Shown here piece after piece: positions 6,306-14,879 of a stretch of 64,000 nt of DNA. The position numbers were made by a program, and so were the translations under genes. This DNA is from Candidatus Doudnabacteria bacterium RIFCSPHIGHO2_02_FULL_42_25 (lineage in GTDB: Bacteria; Patescibacteria; Doudnabacteria; UBA920; O2-02-FULL-48-8). Numbering within the stretch: the stretch's first letter is position 1; the number at the start of each line of letters is the position of its first letter. Where the stretch lies: the NCBI GenBank assembly GCA_001777665.1, contig MFEQ01000006.1:14956-78955 (forward strand). Direction: 5' to 3'. The notes beneath the pieces are model-generated. The model was not told the origin of the DNA. It saw nothing but the letters and a program-made list of their open reading frames with translations, and made no database searches.

Positions 6306-6924
6306 TGATAATTTTTAACAACTGTTTAAATGACCTAACTTCATAATCTGGTGTGTGCTTAGCATTGGAATATCTATTTCTATAAAGTACAGACTTTACT
6401 CCTGCGGCTGTTGCGCACAATACATCGCTTTCCATATCGCCAACGTAAATTGCTTCGTTTGCTTTTACTTTCATTTTCTTCAGTGCAATCAATAGTGGTT
6501 CGGGATGTGGTTTAGGATTCTTATAATCCTCGAAAGCGACTTTTGTGCTAATAAATTTGTCATACCCATATCGTTTTAAAACAGGACCTACTCCAAGTTT
6601 TTGTCTCGCAGTTACAACTCCTAATTTATACTTTTTGGATAAACTCTTTAAGGCAATTTTCGCATCCTTAGGTATCGTTACTTTATTGTGAGGATACGGA
6701 AACTTTCTCGCAAAATCCCAGATCTTATGGATTTTTGAGTTCGATTTTTCTTTAGTAAAATATTTTATAATATTCCACATTGTCCAGAAATTTCTATCAA
6801 TATACTCTTTCTGCGAGTACCTAATACCCAAATGTTTGAATACTCTTTCAAAAAAAACAGCATTACTCTTAATCGAGTTTAATAGCACACCGTCGATGTC
6901 AAAAATTACTGCCTTTAATCTCAT
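6295..6924 (-). CDS. HAD-superfamily phosphatase
   Basis: 209 residues from the ATG at 6922-6924, chosen because the fold starts directly with R-L-K-A-V-I-F-D-I-D-G-V-L-L-N-S; an earlier in-frame ATG would add 14 residues. Motif I D-I-D-G-V has nucleophile and acid Asp. Motif II is near V-V-T-A-R-Q and motif IV is V-G-D-M-E-S-D. A helical cap lies between about 20 and 95. The overall plan is phosphoglycolate-phosphatase-like, with an unknown substrate. It heads the lepA, ftsB-like, parvulin unit and overlaps lepA by 11 bases. The divergent promoter for the 7.0 kb cassette starts just upstream. Confidence 0.88.
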   Translation of the reverse strand: MRLKAVIFDIDGVLLNSIKSNAVFFERVFKHLGIRYSQKEYIDRNFWTMWNIIKYFTKEKSNSKIHKIWDFARKFPYPHNKVTIPKDAKIALKSLSKKYKLGVVTARQKLGVGPVLKRYGYDKFISTKVAFEDYKNPKPHPEPLLIALKKMKVKANEAIYVGDMESDVLCATAAGVKSVLYRNRYSNAKHTPDYEVRSFKQLLKIINAE

Positions 6925-6969
6925 ATTCCTAATTTTCTTCTTAAATGGGTCTACATATAGTATCACTTA

Positions 6970-6998
6970 TTGACTTCCGAGTAAATCCTCTGTACTAT
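6970..6998 (+). promoter_or_regulatory. Sigma-70-type promoter of cassette 1
   Basis: TTGACT (6970-6975), a 17-base spacer and TACTAT (6993-6998), predicting a start near 7005 and a leader of roughly 30 bases before the GTG at 7034. Confidence 0.7.
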
Positions 6999-7033
6999 TT
7001 ACACTCATGTCAAGCCAAGGAGGGTTTGTTTTT

Positions 7034-7216
7034 GTGAGACTAATCAAGCTCAGGAATCATTCGACCTATATCAACGAGGGATTTCAGGAAACGCCTTCGA
7101 ACACATCGTCATCATCCGAACACATCTCTGATGTCGTAATAGAAATTCCTTTTCCGAAGCTTTCACCGGTTCGGCAACTCCTTGAGGATCTTCAAAGGGA
7201 ATTTGAAGACAATTAG
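7034..7216 (+). CDS. Small ORFan protein, cassette 1
   Basis: A 60-residue protein of no recognised family. I place the start at GTG 7034 because AAGGAGGG at 7017-7024 lies 9 bases upstream of it; the ATG at 7007 would put that Shine-Dalgarno inside the gene. It begins R-L-I-K-L-R-N-H-S and has a Ser/Thr-rich middle (T-S-S-S-S-E-H). It ends in an acidic amphipathic helix (V-R-Q-L-L-E-D-L-Q-R-E-F-E-D-N). It is cytosolic by composition. It sits alone on the plus strand between two minus-strand operons, with its own promoter and a strong terminator, and is richer in GC than its neighbours. Confidence 0.7.
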   Translation: MRLIKLRNHSTYINEGFQETPSNTSSSSEHISDVVIEIPFPKLSPVRQLLEDLQREFEDN

Positions 7217-7245
7217 TGGAACTAACCTCACCGGACGTCTCGACG

Positions 7246-7277
7246 GCGCGATCTTCATTGATCGCGCTTCTTTTTTT
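7246..7277 (+). terminator. Intrinsic terminator of cassette 1
   Basis: GCGCGATC-ttcatt-GATCGCGC followed by TTCTTTTTTT, a perfect 8-bp stem with T tract, directed rightward. Its T tract touches the murJ stop codon. Confidence 0.9.
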
Positions 7278-8886
7278 AACTCCACCAATTGAATATTATA
7301 TTAATTGGCTTGCCAATTTTTGAACCTGTGGTTCGCAAAAGTTTTACCAATTCTTTCGTCTCCGTCATATTCAAAATCCAACTCACTCCCAAATAAATAC
7401 TGACTGCAACCAAAGCTGCAAAAAATGCCTGGCTCAAAACTCCAAAATAAGTGGACAGATCTACTACCGGTGCTACCAAATACAATGCAACGAAAGCTCC
7501 AGCTCCTGAAAGCAGAGATGAAATAATAATCTTTAATGAATTGACGATTAAATATTCATCATGGAAACTTCCAATTTTACGATGCAGTTCCAAGATTAAA
7601 ATAATTAAATTAATTACACTCGTGATGGAAAATGACAAAGCCATCCCGATTAAACCAAATTTAGGAATTAAATATGCAGAAAGGAGGATATTCGAAACGA
7701 TTGTGATCAAACCAATGATTACAGGAATGATCGTGTTCTGCATTGCATAAAATGCCCGCGTAAATAATGGGATTAAAGCTTGGGCAAATAATGAAATACA
7801 AAACAATCCGACAGCTTGGGCCACTGCTCGAGTATCTTCAAAGGTAAAATTTGTACCCTCAAAACTTCCATAAACCAATCGAACCACTTGGGCCCGGAGC
7901 ACCAAGAGCAATGTCGATAGCGGAACTATAAAATATAGAATTTGGATTGTTGTTTTGGCCAAAACGTCTTTAAATCCATCATTCTCTTTCTTGTTATACA
8001 GATCTGATAGAATTGGAAATACTGCTATGGCAAACGAGATCGCTATGATCCCTAAAAACACTGACTGTAAATTGTTAGCATAATAAAATCCAGCGAGCGC
8101 TGCCGTGCCAATGAATGATCCAAATATGGTCACAATCAGAGCAGAAACTTGTTCCGTCCCGAGTGAAAAAATTCGAGGCCAATATAATTTCCAAAATTTG
8201 ACAAAACCTTGACTACTCTCAATAGCAAACTGATAATTAAAACCTAATTGCCAAAGTCTGGGGAGTTGAATGGCAAACATCAAAATTGCTCCCGCAACAA
8301 CTCCGAGCGCAATCCCCACTGGACCCATCGCAGGATACAAAATTAGCGCCCCTAAAATAATTGAAAGATTATAAACAACTGGGGCGATTGCCACAGGCAT
8401 AAAACTTTTGTGGGTATTGAGCATACTCGAAACGATCGACGACAGTGTCATAAATATCGGGGACAGTAAAAAAACTTTTGTAAACAATTTCGTCAATTCG
8501 TATGCTTCGCCACTAAATCCTGGAACAATCGCTGAAACCAACTGATCCACAAAAATGAACGCGATGATGCTTATGACCAGCATGATCAAAATCGTGGTAT
8601 TGATGATGCTGGAGGCCAGATGATCAGCCTGTTTTTTGTCTTTCAATAAATATTCCGAATACACGGGAATAAACACGACTGAAAAAGTGCCCAGAATCAA
8701 AAGGTTATAAATAAAATCTGGAATCCGGAATGCAGCAAAATACGCGCCCATCAGATCCGAGGTCGCAAATTCGTGAGAAAAAACCACATCACGAACAATT
8801 CCTAAAATTTTTGCAAGCAACGAAAAAAGCGCTATGGTAACGGTAGCCTGGGCTATTTTATTTTCGCTTAAAGATTTAAGATTCAT
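7276..8886 (-). CDS. murJ: Lipid II flippase MurJ
   Basis: 536 residues with about 14 transmembrane segments in the MurJ/MATE fold: an N-terminal I-A-Q-A-T-V-T-I-A-L-F-S-L-L-A-K-I-L-G start, A-F-R-I-P-D-F-I-Y-N near residue 50, and an R-A-F-Y-A-M-Q-N-T loop near 380 as in MurJ. It moves lipid II across the inner membrane for peptidoglycan synthesis. It ends the murein operon that runs from mraY. Its ATG overlaps the DUF4012 stop by one base (TAATG). Length is typical. No alternative (e.g. polysaccharide exporter) fits the context better. Confidence 0.93.
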   Translation of the reverse strand: MNLKSLSENKIAQATVTIALFSLLAKILGIVRDVVFSHEFATSDLMGAYFAAFRIPDFIYNLLILGTFSVVFIPVYSEYLLKDKKQADHLASSIINTTILIMLVISIIAFIFVDQLVSAIVPGFSGEAYELTKLFTKVFLLSPIFMTLSSIVSSMLNTHKSFMPVAIAPVVYNLSIILGALILYPAMGPVGIALGVVAGAILMFAIQLPRLWQLGFNYQFAIESSQGFVKFWKLYWPRIFSLGTEQVSALIVTIFGSFIGTAALAGFYYANNLQSVFLGIIAISFAIAVFPILSDLYNKKENDGFKDVLAKTTIQILYFIVPLSTLLLVLRAQVVRLVYGSFEGTNFTFEDTRAVAQAVGLFCISLFAQALIPLFTRAFYAMQNTIIPVIIGLITIVSNILLSAYLIPKFGLIGMALSFSITSVINLIILILELHRKIGSFHDEYLIVNSLKIIISSLLSGAGAFVALYLVAPVVDLSTYFGVLSQAFFAALVAVSIYLGVSWILNMTETKELVKLLRTTGSKIGKPINIIFNWWS

Positions 8887-10766
8887 TATTTAAATACAAC
8901 TCCAAAAAAATCATCAGTATTTGTATCTGATTGATATCCTAGGGCATTTATGGATTCATAAACTCGAGGACTGATCCAGGCTGGTTGTCGATTACCCAGA
9001 TTCAGGTTGGCTTCGAAATTCACAGGCTTACTTCCTGCTTGTTTTTGAACTAATAAACTATAGGTAGAGCTGACTTTAAACGGCAACATATAGGTTAAAG
9101 AGATAGTTTTTTCATTGTTACCATCTACTTTAAACCAACCGACGAATTCAGTTTTTCCAGCTTCGATACGATTATCCCATGCTGCTAGATCAGGATCCAT
9201 CTCTAAACCATCAGCGGAGGAAGAGTGCACCGGATCATTATCAAATCCCTCACTGGCAATTAAATCACTGCCAATGGGTACTAGGATTCGAACAAAACTC
9301 CGGTTCATCTGTGTTGTCGGGTTCGTTCTAGTTATCGAGAGCGTATTCAAAACCGAACCATCGGATAATATTTTAGATCGCAAATTTGCCTTCTGGTCTA
9401 TTTCTAGATCAGTTTTAGTACCACCCAAATTCGAATTATTGATCGATAGATAATCATATTGGGTGGATAAAACCTTACCACTGAATCCTAGGTTCTCAAT
9501 TATTTTCTGGGTTTCAGCTTCTTTGCTATAAACCATTATGTGTCTTTGGTCCAAATTGTTTTGCATAATCTGCATAAAATTTAACCAAGTCTCGTTGGAA
9601 AATCCCGACAATCGATCTAACAAAATCGGTGCGAAATCAGCTAACATTTTCTTTGGTTCATTTTCGACGACGTCATAATCTATAGAAGTTTTATACTGAA
9701 CAATCTCTTGAAAATTTTCCGCGGTCAGTGTCACTCCATAGTCCTTCATTTCAATCGGACCGGTCAGTTCTAGTAAATTTTCAAATATTTTAGGTGTAAA
9801 TGACATCACACCATCAGCTGTCTGCTCCCCTTTTTCATAAAAATCTAAAAGTTTTCTGGCAGATGTCGGAAAATCTACGAACCAATTAGCATCCCGGATC
9901 CCCCAACGTTTGATGTCAGGTTGAAACGGACCAGGTGCTGCGACCAATTCATAAATTTTTCCATCCAAATCGTAGATGCTATCAATCTTTAATTGCGCTA
10001 TCGATCCATTTTCGGTTTTGAGTACTCCGTAAGTTCCGATAAAACCACCAGTGGCGCGCTGCTCGTCGTAGTTCTGGAAAATCAAAAGATAAGTTTTGGC
10101 ATTACCAAAAATATTCAAATACAGGCTCTCCAGCCCGATCAATTTATCTAAAACGCTACTTAGCTGACTGACCTGCTTTTTTGCTTGCGACAACGTATCT
10201 TCATAATCTAGTGGAATGCTGCCGACATCATCAAACGCAGTAGCAGATTTATCCAGCAGATCTTTGGTTTCTTTAAACAACTGAATGTTCGAAATTAATT
10301 TTTGGTTTAAAAGAACAGTCTCTACTCCTTTGCTGCTAACCTTCAATTCATTCAGTAAATTCAAAGACTGGGTTAATTTCTCTCCGGCTTGAGCTAAATA
10401 CTGCGCGCCTTCCAGTAAATGGTTCGCACTATTCGCTTCGGGGTGAACCCATGTCAAAGGTTTATATGCATCTAGTTTGTCTTGTGCGACTTGAACATTG
10501 TTTGAAGCGGATTCAAATAACTGTGCTGCTTCATCAAACTTTTCTTCGCTTAAATTCCTGGTGGCATTATTCAATTCCTCGTAAGCCACAGTTGCGACTC
10601 CCAGAATTTCTCCGGAATCGGATTTTGCATTCGATAAATACAATCCACTTTGCAGAACGAAAACTAAACCTGCCGAAACCAAGGCAAAAAGCAGACCGCC
10701 AAAAATTTTCCCACGTTTTGAGAGCTTCGGCATGATTATAAAATTGTGTTTGGAAAATTGTTTCAT
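8886..10766 (-). CDS. DUF4012 envelope protein
   Basis: 626 residues. An N-terminal anchor lies at about 18-45. A long helical region follows (about 55-210, rich in A, Q, E, L and partly coiled coil). Then comes the DUF4012 block with Y-L-L-I-F-Q-N and A-T-G-G-F-I-G-T-Y-G near 230-245. The C-terminal half is beta-rich. DUF4012 proteins occur in CPR, Actinobacteria and Chloroflexi, are exported and have no established function; links to LytR-CpsA-Psr-type wall attachment have been suggested. It is wedged between ftsW (4-base ATGA overlap) and murJ, which ties it to the wall or division machinery. Confidence 0.88.
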   Translation of the reverse strand: MKQFSKHNFIIMPKLSKRGKIFGGLLFALVSAGLVFVLQSGLYLSNAKSDSGEILGVATVAYEELNNATRNLSEEKFDEAAQLFESASNNVQVAQDKLDAYKPLTWVHPEANSANHLLEGAQYLAQAGEKLTQSLNLLNELKVSSKGVETVLLNQKLISNIQLFKETKDLLDKSATAFDDVGSIPLDYEDTLSQAKKQVSQLSSVLDKLIGLESLYLNIFGNAKTYLLIFQNYDEQRATGGFIGTYGVLKTENGSIAQLKIDSIYDLDGKIYELVAAPGPFQPDIKRWGIRDANWFVDFPTSARKLLDFYEKGEQTADGVMSFTPKIFENLLELTGPIEMKDYGVTLTAENFQEIVQYKTSIDYDVVENEPKKMLADFAPILLDRLSGFSNETWLNFMQIMQNNLDQRHIMVYSKEAETQKIIENLGFSGKVLSTQYDYLSINNSNLGGTKTDLEIDQKANLRSKILSDGSVLNTLSITRTNPTTQMNRSFVRILVPIGSDLIASEGFDNDPVHSSSADGLEMDPDLAAWDNRIEAGKTEFVGWFKVDGNNEKTISLTYMLPFKVSSTYSLLVQKQAGSKPVNFEANLNLGNRQPAWISPRVYESINALGYQSDTNTDDFFGVVFK

Positions 10767-11878
10767 TTTTCAACTACTCGCTGACGGGAAATATTCAGCA
10801 GTATCCCGACCGCTGCCAGACTGATAGCTAATGATGTCGAACCATAAGAAATAAAAATTAATGGAATTCCTGTCAAAGGAATGAGGGCGGTAATCCCTCC
10901 AATATTAATCACAGCCTGAATTATAATCCAAGCAGTAATTCCACCAGCAACTAATTGACCAAACGTATCGGGTGCGGCTTTGGCAATTCTAAATCCTCGG
11001 TAAGCAATAAATAAATACAGAAATAGAATTAAACAAACTCTGATAAATCCCAGCTCTTCGGCAATAACTGCAAAAATCGAGTCACCTATAGTTTCTGGTA
11101 AATAGCTGTGTTTTTGTAATGATTGCCCAAATCCCTTCCCCCACCAGCCACCACTCCCAATAGCCAATAATGCTTGATTGATTTGATAGGAAATTCCTTT
11201 GGCATCAACCGATGGATCCAAAAATGCTAAAAAGCGGTGCATTCGGTAAGGCGCGGCTTTGACCAGCAGCCAAAAAACTAAAAGGCCTGCACCAGCGGTG
11301 GCTGCTATATATCGAAGTCTCACGCCAGCAATAAAAAACATGACTGCCGAGATCAGGGCCAAAACTAACATTGATCCGATATCAGGCTCCATAATAATTA
11401 ATCCCGCCACAATCCCAGCAACGGCCAAGGTCGGTAAAAATCCATAGTACAAATCATGAACATGGTGTTGTCGTTTATCATACCAACTTGCTAAATATAA
11501 AATAATGGCCAATTTTACAAATTCGGCTGGCTGAAAAAGAAATGCACCAAAGTTGATCCATCGTTTAGCTCCACCGACTTCAAAGCCGATACCCGGAATT
11601 AAAACTGCAATCAACATTCCTATCCCGGCTAGCACAAACAGCGGTGCAAATTTTTGTAAATTATGATAATCAAATTTAGAAAAAAAATATAAAAATATTA
11701 ATCCGGGAATCGCGCCAAATAATAATTGCCGAACAAAGTAATAATAATTATTCTCAAACCTTTGATATGAAAGTACGCTCGAAGCCGAAAAAAGCATGAT
11801 TAAACCAAAGCCCAGCATTATTAACACAGACCAAAATAAATATTTATCGACTGATTGTTCAAAAGTTTGCTTTTTCAT
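10763..11878 (-). CDS. ftsW: Peptidoglycan glycosyltransferase FtsW
   Basis: 371 residues, SEDS family, about ten transmembrane helices. S-Y-L-P-E-T-I-G-D-S-I-F-A-V-I-A-E-E-L-G near residues 250-270 and I-P-L-T-G-I-P-L-I-F-I-S-Y-G-G/S near 330-350 are the family signatures. The immediate murD context favours FtsW (septal) over RodA; no second SEDS gene is in the window, although mreBCD and mrdA lie at 59-64 kb. It is the polymerase partner of a class B PBP. Its ATG directly abuts MITE-like copy 2, which replaced the usual upstream Shine-Dalgarno region. No good Shine-Dalgarno is visible at the new junction. Confidence 0.92.
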   Translation of the reverse strand: MKKQTFEQSVDKYLFWSVLIMLGFGLIMLFSASSVLSYQRFENNYYYFVRQLLFGAIPGLIFLYFFSKFDYHNLQKFAPLFVLAGIGMLIAVLIPGIGFEVGGAKRWINFGAFLFQPAEFVKLAIILYLASWYDKRQHHVHDLYYGFLPTLAVAGIVAGLIIMEPDIGSMLVLALISAVMFFIAGVRLRYIAATAGAGLLVFWLLVKAAPYRMHRFLAFLDPSVDAKGISYQINQALLAIGSGGWWGKGFGQSLQKHSYLPETIGDSIFAVIAEELGFIRVCLILFLYLFIAYRGFRIAKAAPDTFGQLVAGGITAWIIIQAVINIGGITALIPLTGIPLIFISYGSTSLAISLAAVGILLNISRQRVVEK

Positions 11879-12021
11879 CCCAGTATATCAACTTCGATAA
11901 TGGTTTTTGAGTTCGCTTTTGCGAACAAAACCAGTTTAAATATATTATTTTCAAAAATCATCGAGTTAAAGTTAATTAATCAAAAACCATTGGGCAAAAG
12001 CATCGAAGTTGTATTACTGGG
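11879..12021 (-). mobile_element. MITE-like element family 1, copy 2 (143 bp)
   Basis: Ends CCCAGTATATCAACTTCGAT and ATCGAAGTTGTATTACTGGG, an internal GTTCGC-TTTT-GCGAAC hairpin and a 4-bp target duplication TCAT on both sides (ATGA read with the genes). That ATGA carries both the murD stop (TGA) and the ftsW start (ATG), so the pre-insertion junction was a 4-base overlap and the insertion pulled it apart without loss. Nearly identical to copy 3 (61716-61858). Confidence 0.9.
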
Positions 12022-13323
12022 TCATAAACCATTAACCATCTTGATAAACTGCTCTCCGCGATCCTTATAATCTTTAAACATGTCGAAACTTGATGCTCCG
12101 GGAGAAAGTAAGACCAAATCCCCAGACACAGCCACGTTCTCTATTTGATCGAAAATTTCTTTCATATTCACAGCTCCCGTCAACAACTTGCCTTGAAACC
12201 CTTCTAACTGCTTGGTAATTTTTGACGCTTCCTCACCAATCACAATCACTGCCTTCACACTTGGAGATGTTTTTATGACGTTAGCTAAAACTTTGTACTG
12301 AAGTCCTTTGCTAGCACCTCCGACAATCAATATTTCTGATTGCGTAAAAGTTTTAATCGCCGCGATAGTGGATTCTTCATTCGTGCTGATTGAATCATCG
12401 ACATATGTAATTCCATTTTTCACTGCAACGACGTTTAACCGGTGAGGTAACGGTTGAAATTCTGCCACAGATTTTCTTATCGATTCATCCGCAATTTTAA
12501 AAATTTTGGCGACTTCAATTGCGGCTGCAATATTGTCCCAATTGTGACTTCCTAAAAGCTTAGTCTGGTAATTTGATGCCGAATTTGGATCTATGAAAAC
12601 CTTTTGACCTAATCCCAGTTTTTGGAACCATTCGGGAAGACTTTTATGAATTACCGCGTAATCATCCTGCTTTTGATGAGCTATAATGTTCGACTTCGCT
12701 CGGAGGTACTCTTCCAAATTTTTATGATGATTTAAATGATCCGGTGAAATCGATAACACAACCGCAATGTGCGGGGATTGTTCTAAATCTTGTAACTGAA
12801 AACTAGATAATTCTAAGACCACCAAGTCATCGGATTGAATTTGTTCAAGAAATTCAAAAGGATCTTGGCCGATATTCCCAGCAACCCAAACCCGCCCGCC
12901 ACGCAAGACAGCCCCGCCTGCAACGCGAGCTTGCGAGCGGGCAGGTTGCTGGCGTTGCGGGCTGGCTTTTTTACTACCGGTGGATAGCATTTCTGCAATC
13001 AAAACTGTTGTAGTCCCTTTTCCTTTCGTTCCGGTCACACCAATGATTGGAGCTGGACAAAGCTCAAAAAAAAGTTTCGTCTGACTGGAAATTTCGACTC
13101 CAGCTTCTTTCGCTTTCTGTATTGATTTTGACAGATACGGCAGTCCGGGTGTGCGAAAAATTATGTCGAACTTTGTCAGTTGATCGATTAGCTCGGCTTC
13201 CGATTTCCAATCATGGACAATCGTAAAACTAAGTTCGTTTTTGTTAAAAAAATCGGCTAATTTTTGATTGTTGGTACCATAGCCGATGATGCCAATTTTT
13301 TTTCCTGTTAACTTCGAAAACAT
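12022..13323 (-). CDS. murD: UDP-N-acetylmuramoylalanine-D-glutamate ligase
   Basis: 433 residues. N-terminal Rossmann-like domain (K-K-I-G-I-I-G-Y-G-T-N). The ATP-binding loop G-V-T-G-T-K-G-K-G-T-T-T sits near residues 95-106, Mur ligase central motifs N-H-H-K-N and L-P-H-R-L-N are present, and the C-terminal ligase domain has S-P-G-A-S-S-F-D-M-F. It adds D-Glu to UDP-MurNAc-Ala in the cytosol. Around bases 12892-12967 a GC-rich palindromic repeat is read in frame as about 25 extra residues (K-K-A-S-P-Q-R-Q-Q-P-A-R) just before W-V-A-G-N-I-G. All catalytic motifs are kept. Overlaps the amidohydrolase by one base. Confidence 0.92.
   Translation of the reverse strand: MFSKLTGKKIGIIGYGTNNQKLADFFNKNELSFTIVHDWKSEAELIDQLTKFDIIFRTPGLPYLSKSIQKAKEAGVEISSQTKLFFELCPAPIIGVTGTKGKGTTTVLIAEMLSTGSKKASPQRQQPARSQARVAGGAVLRGGRVWVAGNIGQDPFEFLEQIQSDDLVVLELSSFQLQDLEQSPHIAVVLSISPDHLNHHKNLEEYLRAKSNIIAHQKQDDYAVIHKSLPEWFQKLGLGQKVFIDPNSASNYQTKLLGSHNWDNIAAAIEVAKIFKIADESIRKSVAEFQPLPHRLNVVAVKNGITYVDDSISTNEESTIAAIKTFTQSEILIVGGASKGLQYKVLANVIKTSPSVKAVIVIGEEASKITKQLEGFQGKLLTGAVNMKEIFDQIENVAVSGDLVLLSPGASSFDMFKDYKDRGEQFIKMVNGL
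12892..12967. repeat. GC-rich palindromic repeat translated inside murD
   Basis: Composed of CCCGCAACGCCAGC, GCTCGCAAGCTCGCG and similar GC-rich blocks read on the minus strand, ending in GGCGGGCGGG. It shares CCTGCCCGC, CAACGC and GGCGGGCGGGTT blocks with the insert in the GT-C gene at 43211-43246. Confidence 0.75.
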
Positions 13324-14879
13324 TATCGTTTTATAACCATGCCATTAAGGCCAACGACTTCTTGGTTTGTATAAGATAATTTTCCGTTGACAATAACTCC
13401 ATCGATCCCGACTGAAACCAAACTGGCATTTTTATAATCAGCTTTATCAGTTATGGTTTTGGGGTCGAAAATTACCACATCAGCGAGTTTATCTTTGGCT
13501 AATTGTCCTAAGTTGGGAAGTCCAAGAAGTTTTGCTGGCTCTGAAGTAATTTTCATAATCGCTTGTTCCCATTTGAGCAGCTTATTTTCTCGAATCATTC
13601 GTAAAAATCTGGGCATGGTCCCGAAACATCGTGGGTGAATCAAATGTGGATGTTCTGTCGAGTGCCCAGCGCCATCAGTCGCGATCATAGACAGGGGGGA
13701 TGCGCAGAGTAATTCTACGTGCTCATTTGATAGATTATGATCAAAAACCATAACTTGAGCTCCACCAGCCAACAAAACATTCAACGTCGCTTCTTCAGCG
13801 CTGACTGATTGATTATCTCCAATTTGCTTCAAACTTTTCCCCACAAAGTTTGGGGCAGACGAAGCCTCCGAAACAATAACCTTATCAAAGTCATATTCTT
13901 GGGCTTTCAGATAATCCCAAATTTTTCGTCTGGTCACTGGATCACCGATCATTTTTAGAATCTGGTCGCGGCCACCTTCGTAAGTCCATTTCGGTAAATA
14001 CGTATAAAGCACTGACCATGAAGTGTCATACGGATAGACATCAAATGAAATGTTAATACCTTGATGGTAAGCAATTTCTAACTTGGTCATCAGGCGTTCA
14101 AACAATGGCCAATTTTTCTTACCGCGAACTTTTAAATGGGAAATTTTTATAGGCACAGAAGCGATCAAGGCCAAATCTATAACTTCATCGAGGCTTTCCA
14201 GAATATGGGAATCTTCGGACCGCAAATGAACACTTAAATATTTCTGTTTTGGATTAAGAACGGTAGCCAGTGTCCTTAACTCTTGTTCTGAAGAATTAAC
14301 TTCGTGCGCGTAAACCAATCCCATAGACATTCCAAACGCTCCTTGATCGAGAGCATTTGTTAAAATGTTCTTCATTATTTTGATTTCGTCATCAGAAACC
14401 GGCCGGGTCGAATCACCCAAAATTCCTCGCCTGATCGTAGAGTGGCCTACTAAAGTTCCGACATTGACTCCATGCGGCACATTGCCGAGGTATTGCAAAA
14501 ATTCTGCCATGGTCATCCAGTCAACATTCACCCCACTCAAATTATGCCACTTTTGTATAGACTTAATAGATTCTTTTGAAAGCAGTGGCGCTAATGATGC
14601 TCCGCAATTCCCCATGACGATGGTCGTGATTCCTTGCGAAAGCAAACTAAACTGACTAGGCTGATCCAAAATAGTCCAGTAAGAATCTGAGTGGTTTTGG
14701 ATATCGATAAATCCTGGACTAACGATTCGATCACTGGCATCGATGGTTTGTAAAGACTTGGCTTTAATTACCGACTCAATCGCCGTGATTTTGCCATCCT
14801 GGATTGCAATATCAGCTTTATTTGCTGGTTTCCCCATCCCATCAATTACAGTCCCATTTTTTATGAGAATGTCGAGCAT
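13323..14879 (-). CDS. D-aminoacylase-like amidohydrolase in the murein operon
   Basis: 518 residues of the N-acyl-D-amino-acid deacylase branch of amidohydrolases. The N-terminal beta sandwich begins L-I-K-N-G-T-V-I-D-G; P-G-F-I-D-I-Q-N-H-S-D follows near 55-65, then H-L-R-S-E-D, K-I-S-H-L-K and D-V-Y-P-Y-D. D-G-A-G-H-S-T-E-H sits near 400. The first metal His of the usual HxH is Gln (Q-N-H), so the metal site differs from classical members. The family cleaves N-acylated D-amino acids. Position between mraY and murD, with 1-base overlaps on both sides, suggests trimming or recycling D-amino-acid-containing wall fragments. Substrate is inference. Confidence 0.85.
   Translation of the reverse strand: MLDILIKNGTVIDGMGKPANKADIAIQDGKITAIESVIKAKSLQTIDASDRIVSPGFIDIQNHSDSYWTILDQPSQFSLLSQGITTIVMGNCGASLAPLLSKESIKSIQKWHNLSGVNVDWMTMAEFLQYLGNVPHGVNVGTLVGHSTIRRGILGDSTRPVSDDEIKIMKNILTNALDQGAFGMSMGLVYAHEVNSSEQELRTLATVLNPKQKYLSVHLRSEDSHILESLDEVIDLALIASVPIKISHLKVRGKKNWPLFERLMTKLEIAYHQGINISFDVYPYDTSWSVLYTYLPKWTYEGGRDQILKMIGDPVTRRKIWDYLKAQEYDFDKVIVSEASSAPNFVGKSLKQIGDNQSVSAEEATLNVLLAGGAQVMVFDHNLSNEHVELLCASPLSMIATDGAGHSTEHPHLIHPRCFGTMPRFLRMIRENKLLKWEQAIMKITSEPAKLLGLPNLGQLAKDKLADVVIFDPKTITDKADYKNASLVSVGIDGVIVNGKLSYTNQEVVGLNGMVIKR

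Noticed and set aside
11934..11955. GTTCGC-TTTT-GCGAAC in the family-1 elements as a terminator
   Set aside because: No T run follows on either strand, so transcription termination is not supported; it is more likely part of element structure.
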